Shown: piece after piece, positions 20,413 through 33,157 of the stretch | How the letters are laid out: every line of letters starts with the position of its first letter | How positions within the stretch are numbered: the stretch's first letter is position 1 | NCBI GenBank assembly: GCA_013054445.1 | Contig: JAAMPI010000020.1 | Coordinates: 1 to 64,000 of the forward strand | DNA from: Cudoniella acicularis | Taxonomy: Eukaryota; Ascomycota; Leotiomycetes; Helotiales; Helotiaceae | DNA: 64,000 nt | Direction of reading: 5' to 3' | Program-made: the position numbers and the translations under genes | Notes under the pieces: generated by a model | Database searches by the model: none | Seen by the model: the letters and a program-made list of their open reading frames with translations, nothing else | What the model was told of the DNA's origin: nothing

Positions 20413-21250
20413 CTCAGCTCCCAATCTCAATTGGGATTACTCTCGAATAGTATCTCACGCCACGGTGACAAGAATAGGAATCGGGCCCGGAAGCTGATTG
20501 ACAAGGTAAGCCTAGTTTTGCATGCCCTCTATGCATGGCCAACGCATCACACTGGTCCAAGGCAAAAAACAACATCGGCTCAAAACTTCCCCTCCCCAAT
20601 CGCTCACGAAGCTTGTCTGAGCGTTTGCCAAACAACATAGCTAACACCTGCGGTTGGATAGCTGTCGCGAAGCCGTTGATAATTACTGGGGAAAGCCTCG
20701 ACTCTCCAGTGGCTCGTGAAAATAAGGTCCCGCAGAGCCATTCACCAGTCTGTCTCGAATAGCCTCAAGCTCAAACGCAGGCACCGCGTCGCCTTCTCAC
20801 GTGGACTTTTAAGATCGAGCCTGTTCAGCAAGCCTTACATCCCCACTAGAGCGCCTCCCGTCTACATCAGCTTGCATATGCTGTGCTGCTGTCGTTTGCG
20901 GTGTACACCTACCAGATTGCCTGCCAGCACATCGACGCATACCGGTATCGAATTGACGAGAAGGCTGCTTTACTAGTTGGCATACGACCATTTGTGATTT
21001 TGCGACAACAACTACAACGCGTACATTCGAGTCAGCGCATACTCGAAAAACTCCTAATCCTCGGTATAACGAAATAGTTCAGCACAAGAAGCTATTGTGG
21101 ATTAGAACCTGCCTACCCGCCAGCGCATCCGATAATCGACTCCTCAGGACTCGAAGCTTCTAGGCATCCTCAGTAACGCGCTCTCTTCGCGTTCCTGCGA
21201 TTCCAGCAAGACCTATCATCTTCACACATCCTTTGAAAAATACAGTACAA

Positions 21251-22303
21251 ATGATGGAGTACGCGCAATACCAGCAACCGGCGCAGGCCCATGGGCATGG
21301 TCAAGGGCATATACAGGCTGGATATCCAAATTCAGGACAACATCCAGGCGCTGGAGCAACCATAACATCCCCTTCTCAACAACCACTTCACTCTCAACAT
21401 GCCGTTCACAACCAAACGTCTCCAATATTATCTTCCCAACCTCAGCAATCCGGACAAAACCAAGGCCATACGATACACCAGCAAATGAACTACCAACCAG
21501 CATACGGAGTTCAACCCGGTATGCACTATGGAATGACTGGTATCTCACCTCAAGCTGCTGCTATGGCGGCAACTGCGGCTGCCTCTGGTCAAGGATACCC
21601 GTATCCGATCGCAGATTCCGGACTATCGCAAGGATCTCCAAAGATGTCCGCTGCCATCAAACGAGAACGAGCACCGCGTTCGCCACAACAAATGAACAAC
21701 CAGATGGGCCATCCACAAGTTAACCCAGGTCGGAGAATGAGCCAACAGGTTGGCGGCAGTCCAGCTGTACCCAATTCGCAACCGATCATGAACCACGGAG
21801 CCCCACGACCATCAGTACCGCCAATGCCTGCCAACCAACAACATCCTCAGTCTCCCGAGCTTGTATCTGGTGCCGTTGAAGAATCTCCATTATATGTTAA
21901 TGCTAAACAGTTTCACCGCATTCTAAAGCGCAGGGTCGCTAGACAGAGACTAGAAGAGGCGTTGCGTTTGACATCAAAGGGACGAAAACCATATCTCCAC
22001 GAAAGCAGACACAATCATGCCATGAGGAGACCAAGAGGACCTGGCGGAAGATTCCTGACAGCCGATGAAGTTGCAGAAATCGAGAGGACTAAAGGCGACG
22101 GCGGGGATGATGGTGAAAAGGGTTCATTAGATACCCCTGCGAAAGGAATATCAAATAGTGGGGGCGGGTCAGGAACTAAGCGAAAAGCAGACTCGGATAA
22201 CGCGACACCAAGTAAGAAGGCGAAATTGAGTGCGGCGCCGCCAGTGGGAGGACGGAGTAGTGCCGAAGATGACGATGAGGAAGACGATGAGGATGACGGT
22301 TAA
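21251..22303 (+). CDS. hapB: CCAAT-binding complex subunit HapB (NF-YA/Hap2)
   Basis: Intronless, 350 aa from ATG 21251. The N-terminal 200 residues are Gln/His/Pro/Ser-rich, as is usual for the activation region. The conserved NF-YA core lies at about residues 211-270. It starts [20 protein letters not shown], the helix that binds the HapC/HapE dimer, and continues with the linker and the DNA-contact part [19 protein letters not shown]. The tail is acidic ([12 protein letters not shown]) with a KRK/KKAK basic stretch, probably for nuclear import. The CCAAT complex binds CCAAT boxes across the genome and, with HapX, adapts iron and redox metabolism. Length fits the family. Confidence 0.95.
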   Translation: MMEYAQYQQPAQAHGHGQGHIQAGYPNSGQHPGAGATITSPSQQPLHSQHAVHNQTSPILSSQPQQSGQNQGHTIHQQMNYQPAYGVQPGMHYGMTGISPQAAAMAATAAASGQGYPYPIADSGLSQGSPKMSAAIKRERAPRSPQQMNNQMGHPQVNPGRRMSQQVGGSPAVPNSQPIMNHGAPRPSVPPMPANQQHPQSPELVSGAVEESPLYVNAKQFHRILKRRVARQRLEEALRLTSKGRKPYLHESRHNHAMRRPRGPGGRFLTADEVAEIERTKGDGGDDGEKGSLDTPAKGISNSGGGSGTKRKADSDNATPSKKAKLSAAPPVGGRSSAEDDDEEDDEDDG

Positions 22304-23802
22304 TATCTCAAAATTGCCAGGCCTTCGTTGGAAGAGTCTCATTTGTTTGTTATGATGCCATGAAAGCGTTTGTTTTTGTCAATGTTTTGCGTTTTACTTT
22401 AAGGGTTATCTCTGGTTCATAAGCGATCTGAGTCCATGATTTCTTACACGGACTTTCATTTTGAATAAGAAGGAGATACCATAGGGAAGTTGCTGCTGGA
22501 GTTGATTGCTTTCTTCATCGGAATGGGATGGTAGCATTGCCTGGACCCTGGGACGGGAGCATTAGGCTGCATATACGGATGGTGGAACAGGACACTCGCT
22601 TCTTCGCTTCTCATTCTTCTCAACACCGCTCGCTAGAGAACTAGAATACCCCTTTGTCAAAGTACATTTCCTTCAATTCTGATACATTCTCTTCTTTTGC
22701 CATTATTTCGGCTCACCCCTCTTGCGACCTCAGAAGTCGAAGAAAAGGGCTGGATTTCATGGTTGAATTTGGACTTGATGGGAACAAGGATGATGGATTG
22801 GATGGAACTAGAAATTTGGTACATGTCCCTCACCGGATGCAAAAAAAAAAACAGAACGATACAGCACACCGCAGCAGCAACATCAGGATCGAAGCAATAA
22901 AGGATTCGGGATCAGTGAAAGCGCGCGAGCGATTGCAGAAAGTGGACTTATGATGATGGCTTTCTTTTTTTGCTTCTTGTCTTTACGGGCCCTGCTTTGC
23001 CTCTTCATTCTGAGGATAATGGGTTATATCAGGGCGAGCTTATCAACGAGAAGAGGGAAACGCTGTATCATATTTGTTGATGGATGGCTGGGCTGGGCTG
23101 GGGTCTGGCGGTTATCTGTGACATCATTACTCTAGTATAGCAATGTCAAATTGAAATTCATGCCCAGGTCTACTCCTAAAACACTTGCTTTCCTTTTACC
23201 CTTTTGTGACAACATTGATATTCCCTCTTCGTGTCTTGCTCGTGATTTGGGGACCCATAAAACTTAAAGAAATTGTCGTTTTTTCCACTATCCCTTCGAC
23301 CGTTTCTAGGCCTATTCTACGATGCTGCTCGAAACACTGGAAATTATCTAAATAAATACACAATTTTTTAAGAGAGTAAATTATATGAGCTTAAATAGGG
23401 CAAAATAGGATTCGCACCGCCTTCTTATAATAATATCTCACAATAGCAGAGTGTTTATTCTTTGAAGTGTGGTGAGCTCTAACGCGGTAGGAGCCTAGAA
23501 ACGGTCGAATGGATAGCAGAGGCAAAAATTCCGTATTAATGGATTAGAGAAAATGGAAATGCTTGTTTCTACTGTTCTAGGGTAAAACAAAGCACCATCC
23601 TTGGCGATTGCTTTGGCTGTTGATTCTCTTGCTCCGAAGGCCACGAAGGACAAGGTTGCCAATAGTAAATTTGGAGCCCGCTTCCGCACTGTCTATTTAT
23701 TGCCTATCGCACCTCATCATCCTTACAACTCCACGCTCTCTTCAACACTTGACCACCATAAACTCTCAATAACAACAAATGAAACCAGGACACCACAGCC
23801 AT
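22304..23802. other. 3' flank of hapB and gene-free DNA
   Basis: No supported gene. The part 23300-23520 belongs to a dispersed repeat (see separate entry). Confidence 0.5.
23300..23520 (+). repeat. Dispersed repeat, copy 1
   Basis: Aligns loosely with 27535-27750 in the same orientation. The best shared part is TAATAATATCTCACAxTAGC followed by TGTTTATTCTT. It is probably an old transposon fragment; no coding capacity remains. Confidence 0.6.
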
Positions 23803-24469
23803 GCTCTCCGGTGAATTCATTCTTCAGCCAGGTTCCACGGAATCTCATCTAACAGCAAATCTTCTCCATCATCACAACAATTTGGAACAAGGTCAATTCT
23901 CACCATCAACCATGAGCTCCAGCGAACCCCTTGGAGAAGTCAAAGTTGAAAGTATAGATCTGGAGGCAGTAAATGTCGTTAACGAGCAATAGCAAGGTGA
24001 GAGTCTCGATTGCTTTCTATCCGGAATATTTTGACTCAAGTCTTGCAGAAGGATCTTCTGGACATATCGCCACTTCAACTTCAGTTTCAGTTACGGCTGC
24101 CGGGGTGGATGAGCACAAGCCTGGCCAAAGCAACGCAAAACCTCTGAAGACGCCAGAAAGGAGGGGGATATCGAGCGTGAGAAAGAGGATAGACTGAAAA
24201 AGGCTAGAAGGCAAGAGGAATATGAACAGCGGAGAAAGGCTGCAAGGCTTGAATGAGATGCTGAGCGCAAGGAGGCTCTAGATCGTAGGAAGGCCGATAG
24301 AGAGCTTAGGAGGGCAGCTGAGTGCGAAGAGTATCTAGAGCATCGGAGGGCCCATATAGAGCTTGAAAGGGCTGCTGGAGAGCGTGAGAGGGTTGCTGAG
24401 CGCAAAGAGGCCCTAGAGCGTAGGAGAGTTACCAGAGAGGTTGAGAGGGCCAAACGCCACAGAGTATAA
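23803..24469 (+). pseudogene. Coiled-coil protein gene with disabling stops
   Basis: A frame starting MLSGEFILQPGST (near 23803) runs to an in-frame TAG, VVNEQ-stop, a few bases before a plausible intron (about 23996-24050, GTGAGA donor, TTGCAG acceptor). The next piece reads EGSSGHIATSTSVSVTAAG. After a frame change near 24165 a long charged helix follows, rich in Glu, Arg, Lys and Ala (DIEREKEDRLKKARR, AERKEALDRRKADREL). It is interrupted by TGA at 24254-24256 (CGA expected) and ends at 24469. Three independent lesions argue for a pseudogene; an alternative intron model could remove one of them. Function unknown. Confidence 0.5.
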
Positions 24470-24699
24470 AGTTCCTGGCCTCACTAGAAGGTTTACTTGA
24501 ATTATGAGCCTGTTAGCTTGGGTTTGCAGCATGGACAAGAGATTTAAACTTGTCCGCTAGCAACAAAAATTACCCCCAATCGAGGTGGGAAAGATACCCT
24601 TCAGCCGAAGGTTGACACAACGTATTTCCTTGAACCATTCACTAAATGTATTCTAGCAGATTGGCAATAAAACGAGCTTCCACATAGATTTGAAGTCTG

Positions 24700-25465
24700 C
24701 ACGGTATTTGATGTACGATAATAATTCACAAGGCTTTGTTGCGAAGCGTCGTGAAGTAAATTGTATAAGTCCTCGCGTAACATTGTCGCAATATCAACTT
24801 GATAGGAGCGACACTGCGTCATTGTGCATGCTCCAAAGATATTCACCAGCTGAACTAACGCCTGCGCATTTAACCTTAAATTGACGTCGAGGAGAGTTGC
24901 GAAGTGCAACAAAACCTCGCAAGGATATGTTGTGAAGTGAATTGCACAGGTGCGGTCCGCCTATACGGTTTGATAAGAGCGAAGCGATAATGTATGCCCG
25001 AATTGAGGCTATCGGCTAAGCTAGCGCCGGCTCGCGTAACCTTAAATTGTCCTCGAGGAGATTTGCGAAATGCTACAAACCTTTTCTAGGCTATGTTGTT
25101 GTGAAGTGTATGACAATTGAAGTGTGTAGATCAACCTGGTATATTGTAATCAAAACTAATGCGTTGTTGAAGAGATAGTATGTGCTCCAATTATAGCTAT
25201 CCGCTATACTAGCGCCAGCTCGCGTAATCTTAAAGTGACATCGGATAGAGTTGCGAAGTACAACAAAACGTTTTAGGCTCTGTTGTTGTGAAATGTTTAC
25301 AAGTGAAGTGTGTGGTTAGGCCGGGCCATATTGTCTTCAAGACCATATGTCACAGGACAGATAGTATGTGCTCTCTATATAGCCACTAGACAAGCTAGCG
25401 CTCTATCGCTTAACCTTAAACTGACGTCAATGAGACTTGCGAAGTGCAACAAAAATTTGAATTTC
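24700..25465 (+). repeat. Diverged tandem repeat, period ~166-188 bp, about four units
   Basis: The anchor AACCTTAAATTGACGTCGAG occurs, with changes, at 24872, 25038, 25226 and 25412. Each anchor is followed by GAG.GTTGCGAAGTGCAACAA. Other shared parts are GCTAGCGCCGGCTCGCGTAA and GTTGTTGTGAAGTG. Spacings are 166, 188 and 186 bp. No open frame is conserved between units. Confidence 0.8.
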
Positions 25466-28400
25466 ATATGAAGTCGTGCCGAAGGTAAAAGGGCGGAAGC
25501 CGAGGCTGCGGAGGTGGGGGGAGGGGGGCGAGTATTTACACTCTGACACTCACCTCCCAGCCCAGACCCATGAAGAACTAGCGGTGTATTTGGCGAGAAT
25601 TATAAAGTTTGAAAATTAAGATAATTTGAGCAATATGTCCAAATTGATAGCTTGAGTATAGGGGCGTAGAGCGCTTCTCACAATGGAAAATGCTCAAAAC
25701 ACTTGAAAAAAATAAAGCATCCACCGAATTTATTTGAGAAACAAGAATATAAATTGCTCTAAAGAACTCGGGAGATTGATTCCTTAAAATTTCAACTGAT
25801 TTGGTCTCCGTTGTGGTGCTGAACTTTTGAAGTGAAATGGTGGCTGTTTGCAATATTAAAAGGGGAAAGGCTCGGCAAGGTCTACCACGTACCAACCATT
25901 TGATATTGCGCGTAACCTCCGAACAAGTCAAAGTTCAAATACAGACCTAATGAGTCAATTAAATGCCCAAAGCAATGGTGGTTCGAAAATGGCTGAGAGA
26001 TTAGCATGCAACTTTCCCGCTGTGAATCCAAAACGCGGGGTTGGGTACATTTAAATGGTCAAAAACTTCAGAGTTGATACCAGGTGGTACGATGCAAGAG
26101 TTTCTTTTTCTGAAACACTGATTACAAGCACCCAATTGCTCACGAAACAGGACGAGGAAAAAAAATAAGAAGAGTAAAGTACTAAAGGGGAATGAAAAGA
26201 TATTGTCGACTGATCGAGCCCTAACTGACAATGTTCCGGTGTCATAATAGCTCGAAAGGATGGCGAAAAAATATGCGACGTGGATGAGAGTCCTTAGTAG
26301 GATTTTAATCACGAGAAGGTATTTGTGTAAGAAGAAAACTGCCCTAATTTGATCTCGAGTACGTGTAACCATTTCTTATGTAAGACGAGGTAAATTGTGT
26401 CTTCTGTTCCACAAATAACGTTCAACCATGCTCTCCATCTTCTACTTCGCATTCAAATCAATGTGTAAATGCGAGAAATTGAGAGGTAAATCCTCCAAAT
26501 GTCATTCGTCACGGCGACTTTATTTAGTAGTAGACATTACACCCGAGGTAGATCGAAACCCAAAGCACGAACCGTTGTTGTCATACAGGTACACAGCCAA
26601 GCGAACAGGAACCCGTTTCGAAAGTTGTACTCTCTGACTTTGCAACACATTCCACAAGCTGCACAGAAAAACACAAATTGTGTACCCCAGTCTCACCACC
26701 GCCATGCCCCTTTCCACGACGTGTCCACAACATGGCGCCCTGCAACCACCTCCCCACATCACTAAAAGCCACCGTTCCACAGCCGCAATACGCGATTCTG
26801 ATCTCATAAATGGCAAGTTCCGAATCTGTGGGAGATTTCTCCTTAGTTATGTTGAGCGACTTCCTATGTTGACCCGCCATCTCTTTGTTCTGTTTCCCTG
26901 AGAATGACATCCACGCACAACGATCAACATAAAGATCAGCCTGGCGGGTGGCGAGAATGTTAATTTACTTTCTGTTTGCGTAATTTCTGGTGTTTCTTTT
27001 GTTGTGTGCTTGCTGCTTCTGGGATAGAATAACTGCGTCGTTGGTAGAGACGATTGGTGGGGTTGCAACACTGCTGCATTGTGCTGTGAGTTTGTTGAAA
27101 TTTGCTTATATCTGCAGCAAATACCCCTCAAAATAATCGTAGATAATGAGCGAGGGAGAAAATCCCGGCAAACGAGGCAGTTGCTAATCTGGCTGGTTTT
27201 AAATTGGTAAGTCCTGGGTTTCGGTGTTGGAACCTGGAAGAAAAGGGGGGTGATCAAAAGAGCCCAATAATAATTGGGCAGGCATCGAAATCCAATAGTG
27301 CAAGAATCAGATGGAATGGCTAAGTCTGAGCTGGGATAATTAGTCTTACGACGATTCATATGAGTTATATTTGCCTCCTAAAAAAGTGTGCGAGAGTGGT
27401 TATTCCTTTTGATATGAGCCTGTCGACCAATGTCTGAGAACACTTCAAAGATTAAAAACATCAGCGAAATACTCCTTCAAAGTATGAGCTGCAAGCGCTT
27501 TAAAAAAATCCAAATATTTGTGAATGTGTACTCATTTCTTCGAACGTATCTAGGTCCATTTTGCGACATCAATCTAAACACTTGAAAGTATCTAAATAAG
27601 CCCTCGCTTTTTAAAAATGTAAGTTCCACGAGCAGAGGCGAGTAGACAGAATATTTGTTTTCTCCCCTTTTGTAATAATATCTCACAGTAGCGCACTGTT
27701 TATTCTTCGAATTGTTGCGAGTTCCAGCGTGGAAAGGGTCGAAGGGATAATAATGAGTTTGTATGTGTGGCAGTGCTCGTTCTAGTTGGAGAATTTGGAA
27801 TTCAAACGTTGATATTTGCCAGGTCATTGGGATCGGTAAATGCATTTGGCTTTTATCTCAACGTCTACACATTGTGTTTATTTGATGCGTTTGCATTAGA
27901 CATACAGTGAGTGGCCTGCAACGACGGGAGGATTCGGGAAAATGAAGATCGATTTCGATCATGGTCTATCAAGGTGTCTTGAGTCTTTGCGAATCTCGGA
28001 CTCAGAATTCATCCCAACAATTCTTGGGAGGTCCACCCGGTCCCGCGGTCCCAAATTGGTATCGCGGTTGGCGGCGGGTCTCGCTTTGGTTCGTCCTCCT
28101 CTCCTCCTCTCCTCCAAACAGTAAGATTCAGCCATTAAATCATTAAATGGTGATCTACCGGTCATCGAGCACTGGCCCCTGGTAGCATTTTCGGGGAGCA
28201 TTTTCGAAGCACAATCAACATTTGAAAACTCAAAACAAAGAATAGAGGTTTTATGTTTATCGTTGTCCCCAACGCCAATCCGGAACGAGCAGTATTTCTG
28301 AGTCCTTTCTTGACAGTTCATGTATCTAGACATGTATGACCGCATAACGCCTTTTCGAGCTAGTCCAGAGAGTTTCAGAAGCCGATACGCTTTCCACAAA

Positions 28401-29842
28401 TTGTGGAAGAGCTGACAGAGAATAGACTTTTACTCGGTGCATGGTACGTGCTTTTGCATATGCTTGACACTAGCTTCATAGGAGTGTTTGCTTCCTAAAC
28501 TTTGGAGCAGGCTGGCATTGTAGATCCAATCTATTCGCCGTGGAAATGCGGGGAGCAAAATGCTAAAACGTCGCCAGAAGTAGGGATGTCTGCGGGGAAT
28601 TGCGGAGGGTTTGGCGTCTTGATGGCCTGAGCGGGCCTTTTCGGAGACCCAGAGTTTATAGAGTTCGGGTGTCTACCGGCAAGGCGGCTCGTGAAGCATT
28701 AGTAAGGGGGGCTAAGGCTTTTCACACGGCACGCCGTCTTGGCGACCCTGAAAAGGACTCGAGTGAGGTGGGAGCGTCTGCGTAACTCAACGTTCTGCGT
28801 TCAGAGTTTAGTATGAAATACTATACTTGTAAGTAGATAGTAGGAATAGTATAAAGTACTACAAGTCGTGAGTCAGATATGGTTTATGTGGTGAGGGATC
28901 GCGCCATAGGCGAATAGTCGACTGCATGCGGGGTCGTGTCTGAGTTCATTTGATCCTTGATTTATTACTGGGCTCTTCGATGCTGAGGCTGATCGCTAGT
29001 CTTAGAGAGGAGGATGTAAGCCATCCGAGAAAGCAGATTCGGCCTAAAACAAGGGCCATGCTCGACGACGCCCAAGGAGAGAGAGATGAGGAGATGGCCT
29101 GAGCAGTGAGCTGACTTGCAACCTGCAAGTTGGCCCCTCATTTTGAGGGGTTGGTGAAAAGCCAGAAAATGTGTTAAGCGAGCGTTGTTATTGAAGGCGG
29201 GGTTCCCTATTCCGATGAAATCTGTAAAAAGTAAAGGTATCGAGGGAATGCTTTAATTGTAAATTGAAATGCGGCTAATCAAGCTATGGGTCTTTCCCCT
29301 TTTGGGGATGTGTCTAAAGAGAGGAAATGAGCATTTAACAAATGCAACTTCAATAGGAATTCATTCCAAATTTACCACTTCACCTTGCATGGACATACGA
29401 ATCATGGATCCGCGGGGATTTGTTGCAACCTTTTACAGTAGCATTTGGACTATGTAGTTTGCTGCCATCTTCGTGGATTTATCTGAGGAGCCAGGCTCTC
29501 TCTCCTCCACACTCGGCTGTGTGGTTTCTGGGAGCCTGTGTGGTGATACAAACCCCCTATGTCTACCCTAGCCCCAGCAGACCTCCAACCATTGCCCCAA
29601 AGTCCAGTAACTTCCCTAGCCTTTGTAAGACCCTGCAAAATACAAAGCCCATTGCCAAATGTGCAAGAAGCAAATGTCCCAAACGCCTGCCAACCAGCCA
29701 TCATATTTGCGACAATGATATGTGTCGACATGGTATTATGTAAAAGTGCACTACCCGTGTACGCCATATATATGCATCCGTTGGGAGCCCAGGTCGTTAA
29801 AAGTTCTCTCTTGGATATGTGTAATCCACGAGGAAGATGTGC
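25466..29842. other. 4.4-kb gene-poor region
   Basis: I see no convincing gene. Scattered frames (for example at 26001-26372, 26847-27359 and 28600-28785) lack domains and coding character. A short open piece at about 28950-29090 plus (REEDVSHPRKQIRPK) may be a gene fragment. It includes a G-rich tract at 25514-25532 and copy 2 of the dispersed repeat. Confidence 0.5.
27535..27750 (+). repeat. Dispersed repeat, copy 2
   Basis: Counterpart of 23300-23520, about 4.2 kb away in direct orientation. Confidence 0.6.
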
Positions 29843-31632
29843 TCATCGTCGCCATCCCACATTCCAGATTACGTGTGCTATGTCTTTCGCCGTATTTACA
29901 GTATCAACAACTTTTCCAAATAAACCTTCCGAAACAACGTCATCTTCGTCCTCCTCATAGGGCATGAACATTCCAGAAGGGGTTCTTCTCATTCCAGAGG
30001 GTTCGCTTGTCAGACTAGACGATGAGCCGGAGTTGTGCAGGTTTGAAAGTCGTTCTTGGTTAGATGGCATGCTGTCTTTCCGATTGGCGAAAGCGTTCGG
30101 CGGCTGCCAATCTAAATTTTCATCATCTTCCTCATCATCCCCAAGTAACATCCGTGACGATGGTTTGGACGGCCGTAAAGTTTCTTGTGAGGGAGAGGGT
30201 GATAGTTTGCTTCCATCCCAAAATCCATTGCTATGTTTCATAGCTGTTTCCGGGGGTTCGGGTGTGTCTTCTCTGTATTTTAGTGTTGTGGAAGGGAGCA
30301 TAGCAATCGTTTTGTTTTCCGAAGAGAAGCTCTGCCGCGGAGTTGTTCTTCTGCTATGGAGGGGGGGAAGTCGTCGTTTAGAATTGCTCCGCTTCATCAT
30401 GATGCCTCCGTCATCGGAATCGCTATCATCGTAATCTTGGGTGGCGTATGTTTCGGGTTCGTCCTCATCATCGCCTTTCATATCTACTGCTATACATTGC
30501 TCAACCTGTTCGTTGAAGTGAATTCGTTTCCTCTCTCCAGTATTTGGCGATGCTAATCCAGAGGAGGTGATTGAGGATAACATGCCAGTGTTTTCGTGGC
30601 TTAGTCGAATCGAAGAAAGGGGGTAGGCGTAATCAGAGGTAGCACGTCCCATCAACGGGCGATCAATCCCGCCGTTCACAGATTGCTGTGCTTGTACTGC
30701 TGCCGCTGCTTGTTTTAAAAGCGAAGACGAGGAGAGTGATCTTTGAAGCATTATCTCCGACATACTCCGCTTCTTCAAGATCGGTTTCTTGTTCAAAAAA
30801 GAATTTGACTTTGAGAGCCTACTACTACTCACTGGAGATGTAGAAGGGAGATGTAATTGATTTTTCGGATCCGTCTGCAAAGGGCCGTACAACCAAGTGA
30901 CGTCGCAGTCTTTCAACCTGTGACTTGTTAGAAAGACGAATGATACTGATGAGACGCTTACCAATTAAGAGTTTCGGGAGACACAGTTTTTAACTTATTC
31001 TTTGACTTAGTCCAAGTCCGCCAGGAAGCATTTTCTAATCTCGCGCTATTATTATAGGCTCCTCGTTTCGAAACAATATGCTTCCAGGACGACCAAATAT
31101 CCTCCTCCTTCCAATTATGCGACAAGTAATCGACATGTCTAGACGGCTGCGTCCTTACTGCTGTATCATCCTCTGCATGCTCTACGGTATCTGGTGACCC
31201 AGGCCTCGAAACGTTGGTCGAAGTAGAGACGGAGGTTGGTGAGACTGTGTAAGAATCACCCGTGCGAGGGCTGGCTGGTGGTTCGAGGTCTTCGACTTGG
31301 CCGTAAAATCCTACGTCGTCGTACGATGGGAAAACAATTTGATCCTCTTCGCCCTCGTTCTCACAATTCGCGTCGAGTGACAAACTACTGGCAGGGGTCG
31401 AAGAGAAAGAGGGAGCAGTGGAATCTGCGTGTATAGTCCTTGGGGACGAAGAACCGGACGATGAGACAGAATTGGAAGGTGAGACTATTGTATTGAAACC
31501 GACAGTGCTTTTCGATCTTGCAGGAGACCTCGAATATGTGGACGGGTTAACGAACTTGGGTTGCGAGTGCGATCGACGGAGGGGACCTGAGGAGAAGAAA
31601 CTGTTCTCTTCAGAATTTAACACCATAGCCAT
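29843..31632 (-). CDS. Reg1/Hex2-like regulatory subunit of protein phosphatase 1
   Basis: Two exons, 31632-30962 and 30917-29843, with a 44-nt intron (30918-30961) whose removal gives ETLNWLKDCDVTWLYG. The product is 581 aa. Residues about 168-240 form the DUF1752/AreA-like domain (DYLSHNWKEEDIWSSWKHIV onward) shared by fungal Reg1-like proteins. A KPILKKRSMSEIML motif at about 268-280 and a PP1-docking RIHF at about 355-358 (ERKRIHFNEQVEQC) follow. The rest is Ser-rich and acidic, with a conserved-looking C-terminal helix (GLFGKVVDTVNTAKDIAHVIWNVGW). In yeast, Reg1 targets Glc7 to Snf1 and so controls glucose repression. The same role here is inferred from family. Confidence 0.85.
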
Positions 31633-32461
31633 TCTGGTAGAAACGACGAAGTGCTCGAAGGTGGCGGGCGTAAAAGGAGTTTAAGGTCGCTGGGGACCAA
31701 GATCCAGAGATGGCCCTTCCTTCCTGCCTTCCTCCTCTGTTCACGACTGAACCTTGAATTTCCTATGCCAAACTATCCCACACACTCGCTCCAAGCTTTC
31801 CAACCTCTCAATGGCCTCTTTCATCAAGAAATCCAGGGTCCAGTATCGGAGGGAGTTACGAAGGACTGGGGAGCGGTGACGGCGCGGGCGATATCAGTGC
31901 GGGCCCTCCGAACCTGGCTGGGTTTGTAGATGCGAGAACTGGGTCGAGACTGGGTCGAATTGGCGATTTTTGGACGAAGGTGATCGTGAGGTCGAAAAGG
32001 GAGGAGACAAAATGCGGAGTGTGAGAGAGTGAAAAGATTGATTGTGGTCACGGCCGAAGGCATTGGGGAGCCGGGCATGGATCTAAAATGTGGCGCTAAA
32101 AGGCTAGTTCTAGCGAATCTCTACCTAGCTAGCAAGGAGCCAGAAATGTCAAGCTAGCTGAGATTGTGGTACTACGGAGGTACTTGTACATTCTTTACGA
32201 GTCTTGCCTTGCGCAATTCGCCTTCCTTTCATCACAGCATTCCTAGGGCTGGTATTGAATTCTTGGCCACGCACAATATAACACAAATCACACAATACGG
32301 GAGCCAGTATGACGGCGAAGAGCCATCTCAGATCCAATCTCTACATCAAATGGGTTTCGAAATAATCACTCACCAAATTGCGCGCTTTGTCGGTGTGTCA
32401 CGGCTTCGCTTGGTCGCCTGGTCGCCGCCGATGCCAATACCTAACACCTAACCTACTTGCT
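31633..32461. other. Intergenic upstream of the Reg1-like gene
   Basis: Promoter side of the Reg1-like gene. No other gene is supported. Confidence 0.5.
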
Positions 32462-33157
32462 CTACGGAACTGCCAAGTTCCAACGCGCTCTCGAATCACA
32501 GCCAGGCTGGACGTCTGTGTTTCTGGAGTGCGGAGATCGTGGAGCGTTGGGACTCTCCTCCCTGCGGCCCTGCCCCCAGGAAGCATGCTGATAGGCACAA
32601 CGACACCGCATCGCAATTGCAATTGACGAACGAACGAACGAATGGCTGTGGGTTGGGTGCTGGATCCTGTACGACCGCGTGTGTGGAGAAACGTCTGATG
32701 GTTGAGCTCTCCAGTACCCTGTCTCCTTGAACAACAATGCCCCTGGCCTCTGAATCTGAGAAGCGTTCGAGCGTGGCCCCGCCGGCACCGTCTCGAAGAC
32801 TAGAAGCACTTCCCTGGAGGCAGGTCTCTGCCATCTCGCAGAGTGCATGAAGCTACTCCTATCTCTCAAATGATACGCGCCAAAGGGGATGGCGACTAGC
32901 ATTGCCAGGGAAGTAGTGCAACTTGCATTGCCTGAGCTAGGGAAGGAGACTATTCTTATTGCTTCTAGGCCGTATCGAGGACTTCTGATAGCGCCTTGGG
33001 AGCCTCTTGCCATGCACATCGTGCATAATACAACTTCCTCATGTGAGGATACAGCTACTCCAGTATAGCTACTGTGACTCCGGTTCCCCATGGACCCCCC
33101 CCATTCACCCACACCTCGCTGACGACCAGGTCCACCAACCGTGTTCTGGGCCATCAT
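32462..33157 (-). CDS. Hypothetical orphan ORF
   Basis: A 231-aa frame starting MMAQNTVGG, with no signal peptide, membrane segment or known domain. It is rich in Arg, Ser, His and Cys. A stop-free run of this length is unlikely by chance but not impossible in 64 kb. Composition does not look like the conserved neighbours. It may be a lineage-specific gene or noise. Confidence 0.3.
   Translation of the reverse strand: MMAQNTVGGPGRQRGVGEWGGSMGNRSHSSYTGVAVSSHEEVVLCTMCMARGSQGAIRSPRYGLEAIRIVSFPSSGNASCTTSLAMLVAIPFGAYHLRDRSSFMHSARWQRPASREVLLVFETVPAGPRSNASQIQRPGALLFKETGYWRAQPSDVSPHTRSYRIQHPTHSHSFVRSSIAIAMRCRCAYQHASWGQGRREESPNAPRSPHSRNTDVQPGCDSRARWNLAVP

Noticed and set aside
23400..23430. tRNA-like T-arm (reverse of GGATTCGCACC)
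   Set aside because: No matching acceptor, D-arm or anticodon arm around it. I found no convincing tRNA in the window.
24091..24453. 120-aa Ser/Leu/Arg-rich minus-strand frame
   Set aside because: Antisense shadow of the Glu/Arg/Lys coiled-coil segment on the plus strand.
26001..26372. 123-aa hydrophobic minus-strand frame
   Set aside because: AT-rich low-complexity, no start context and no conserved-looking motif.
29964..30434. 156-aa plus-strand frame
   Set aside because: Antisense shadow of the Reg1-like second exon.
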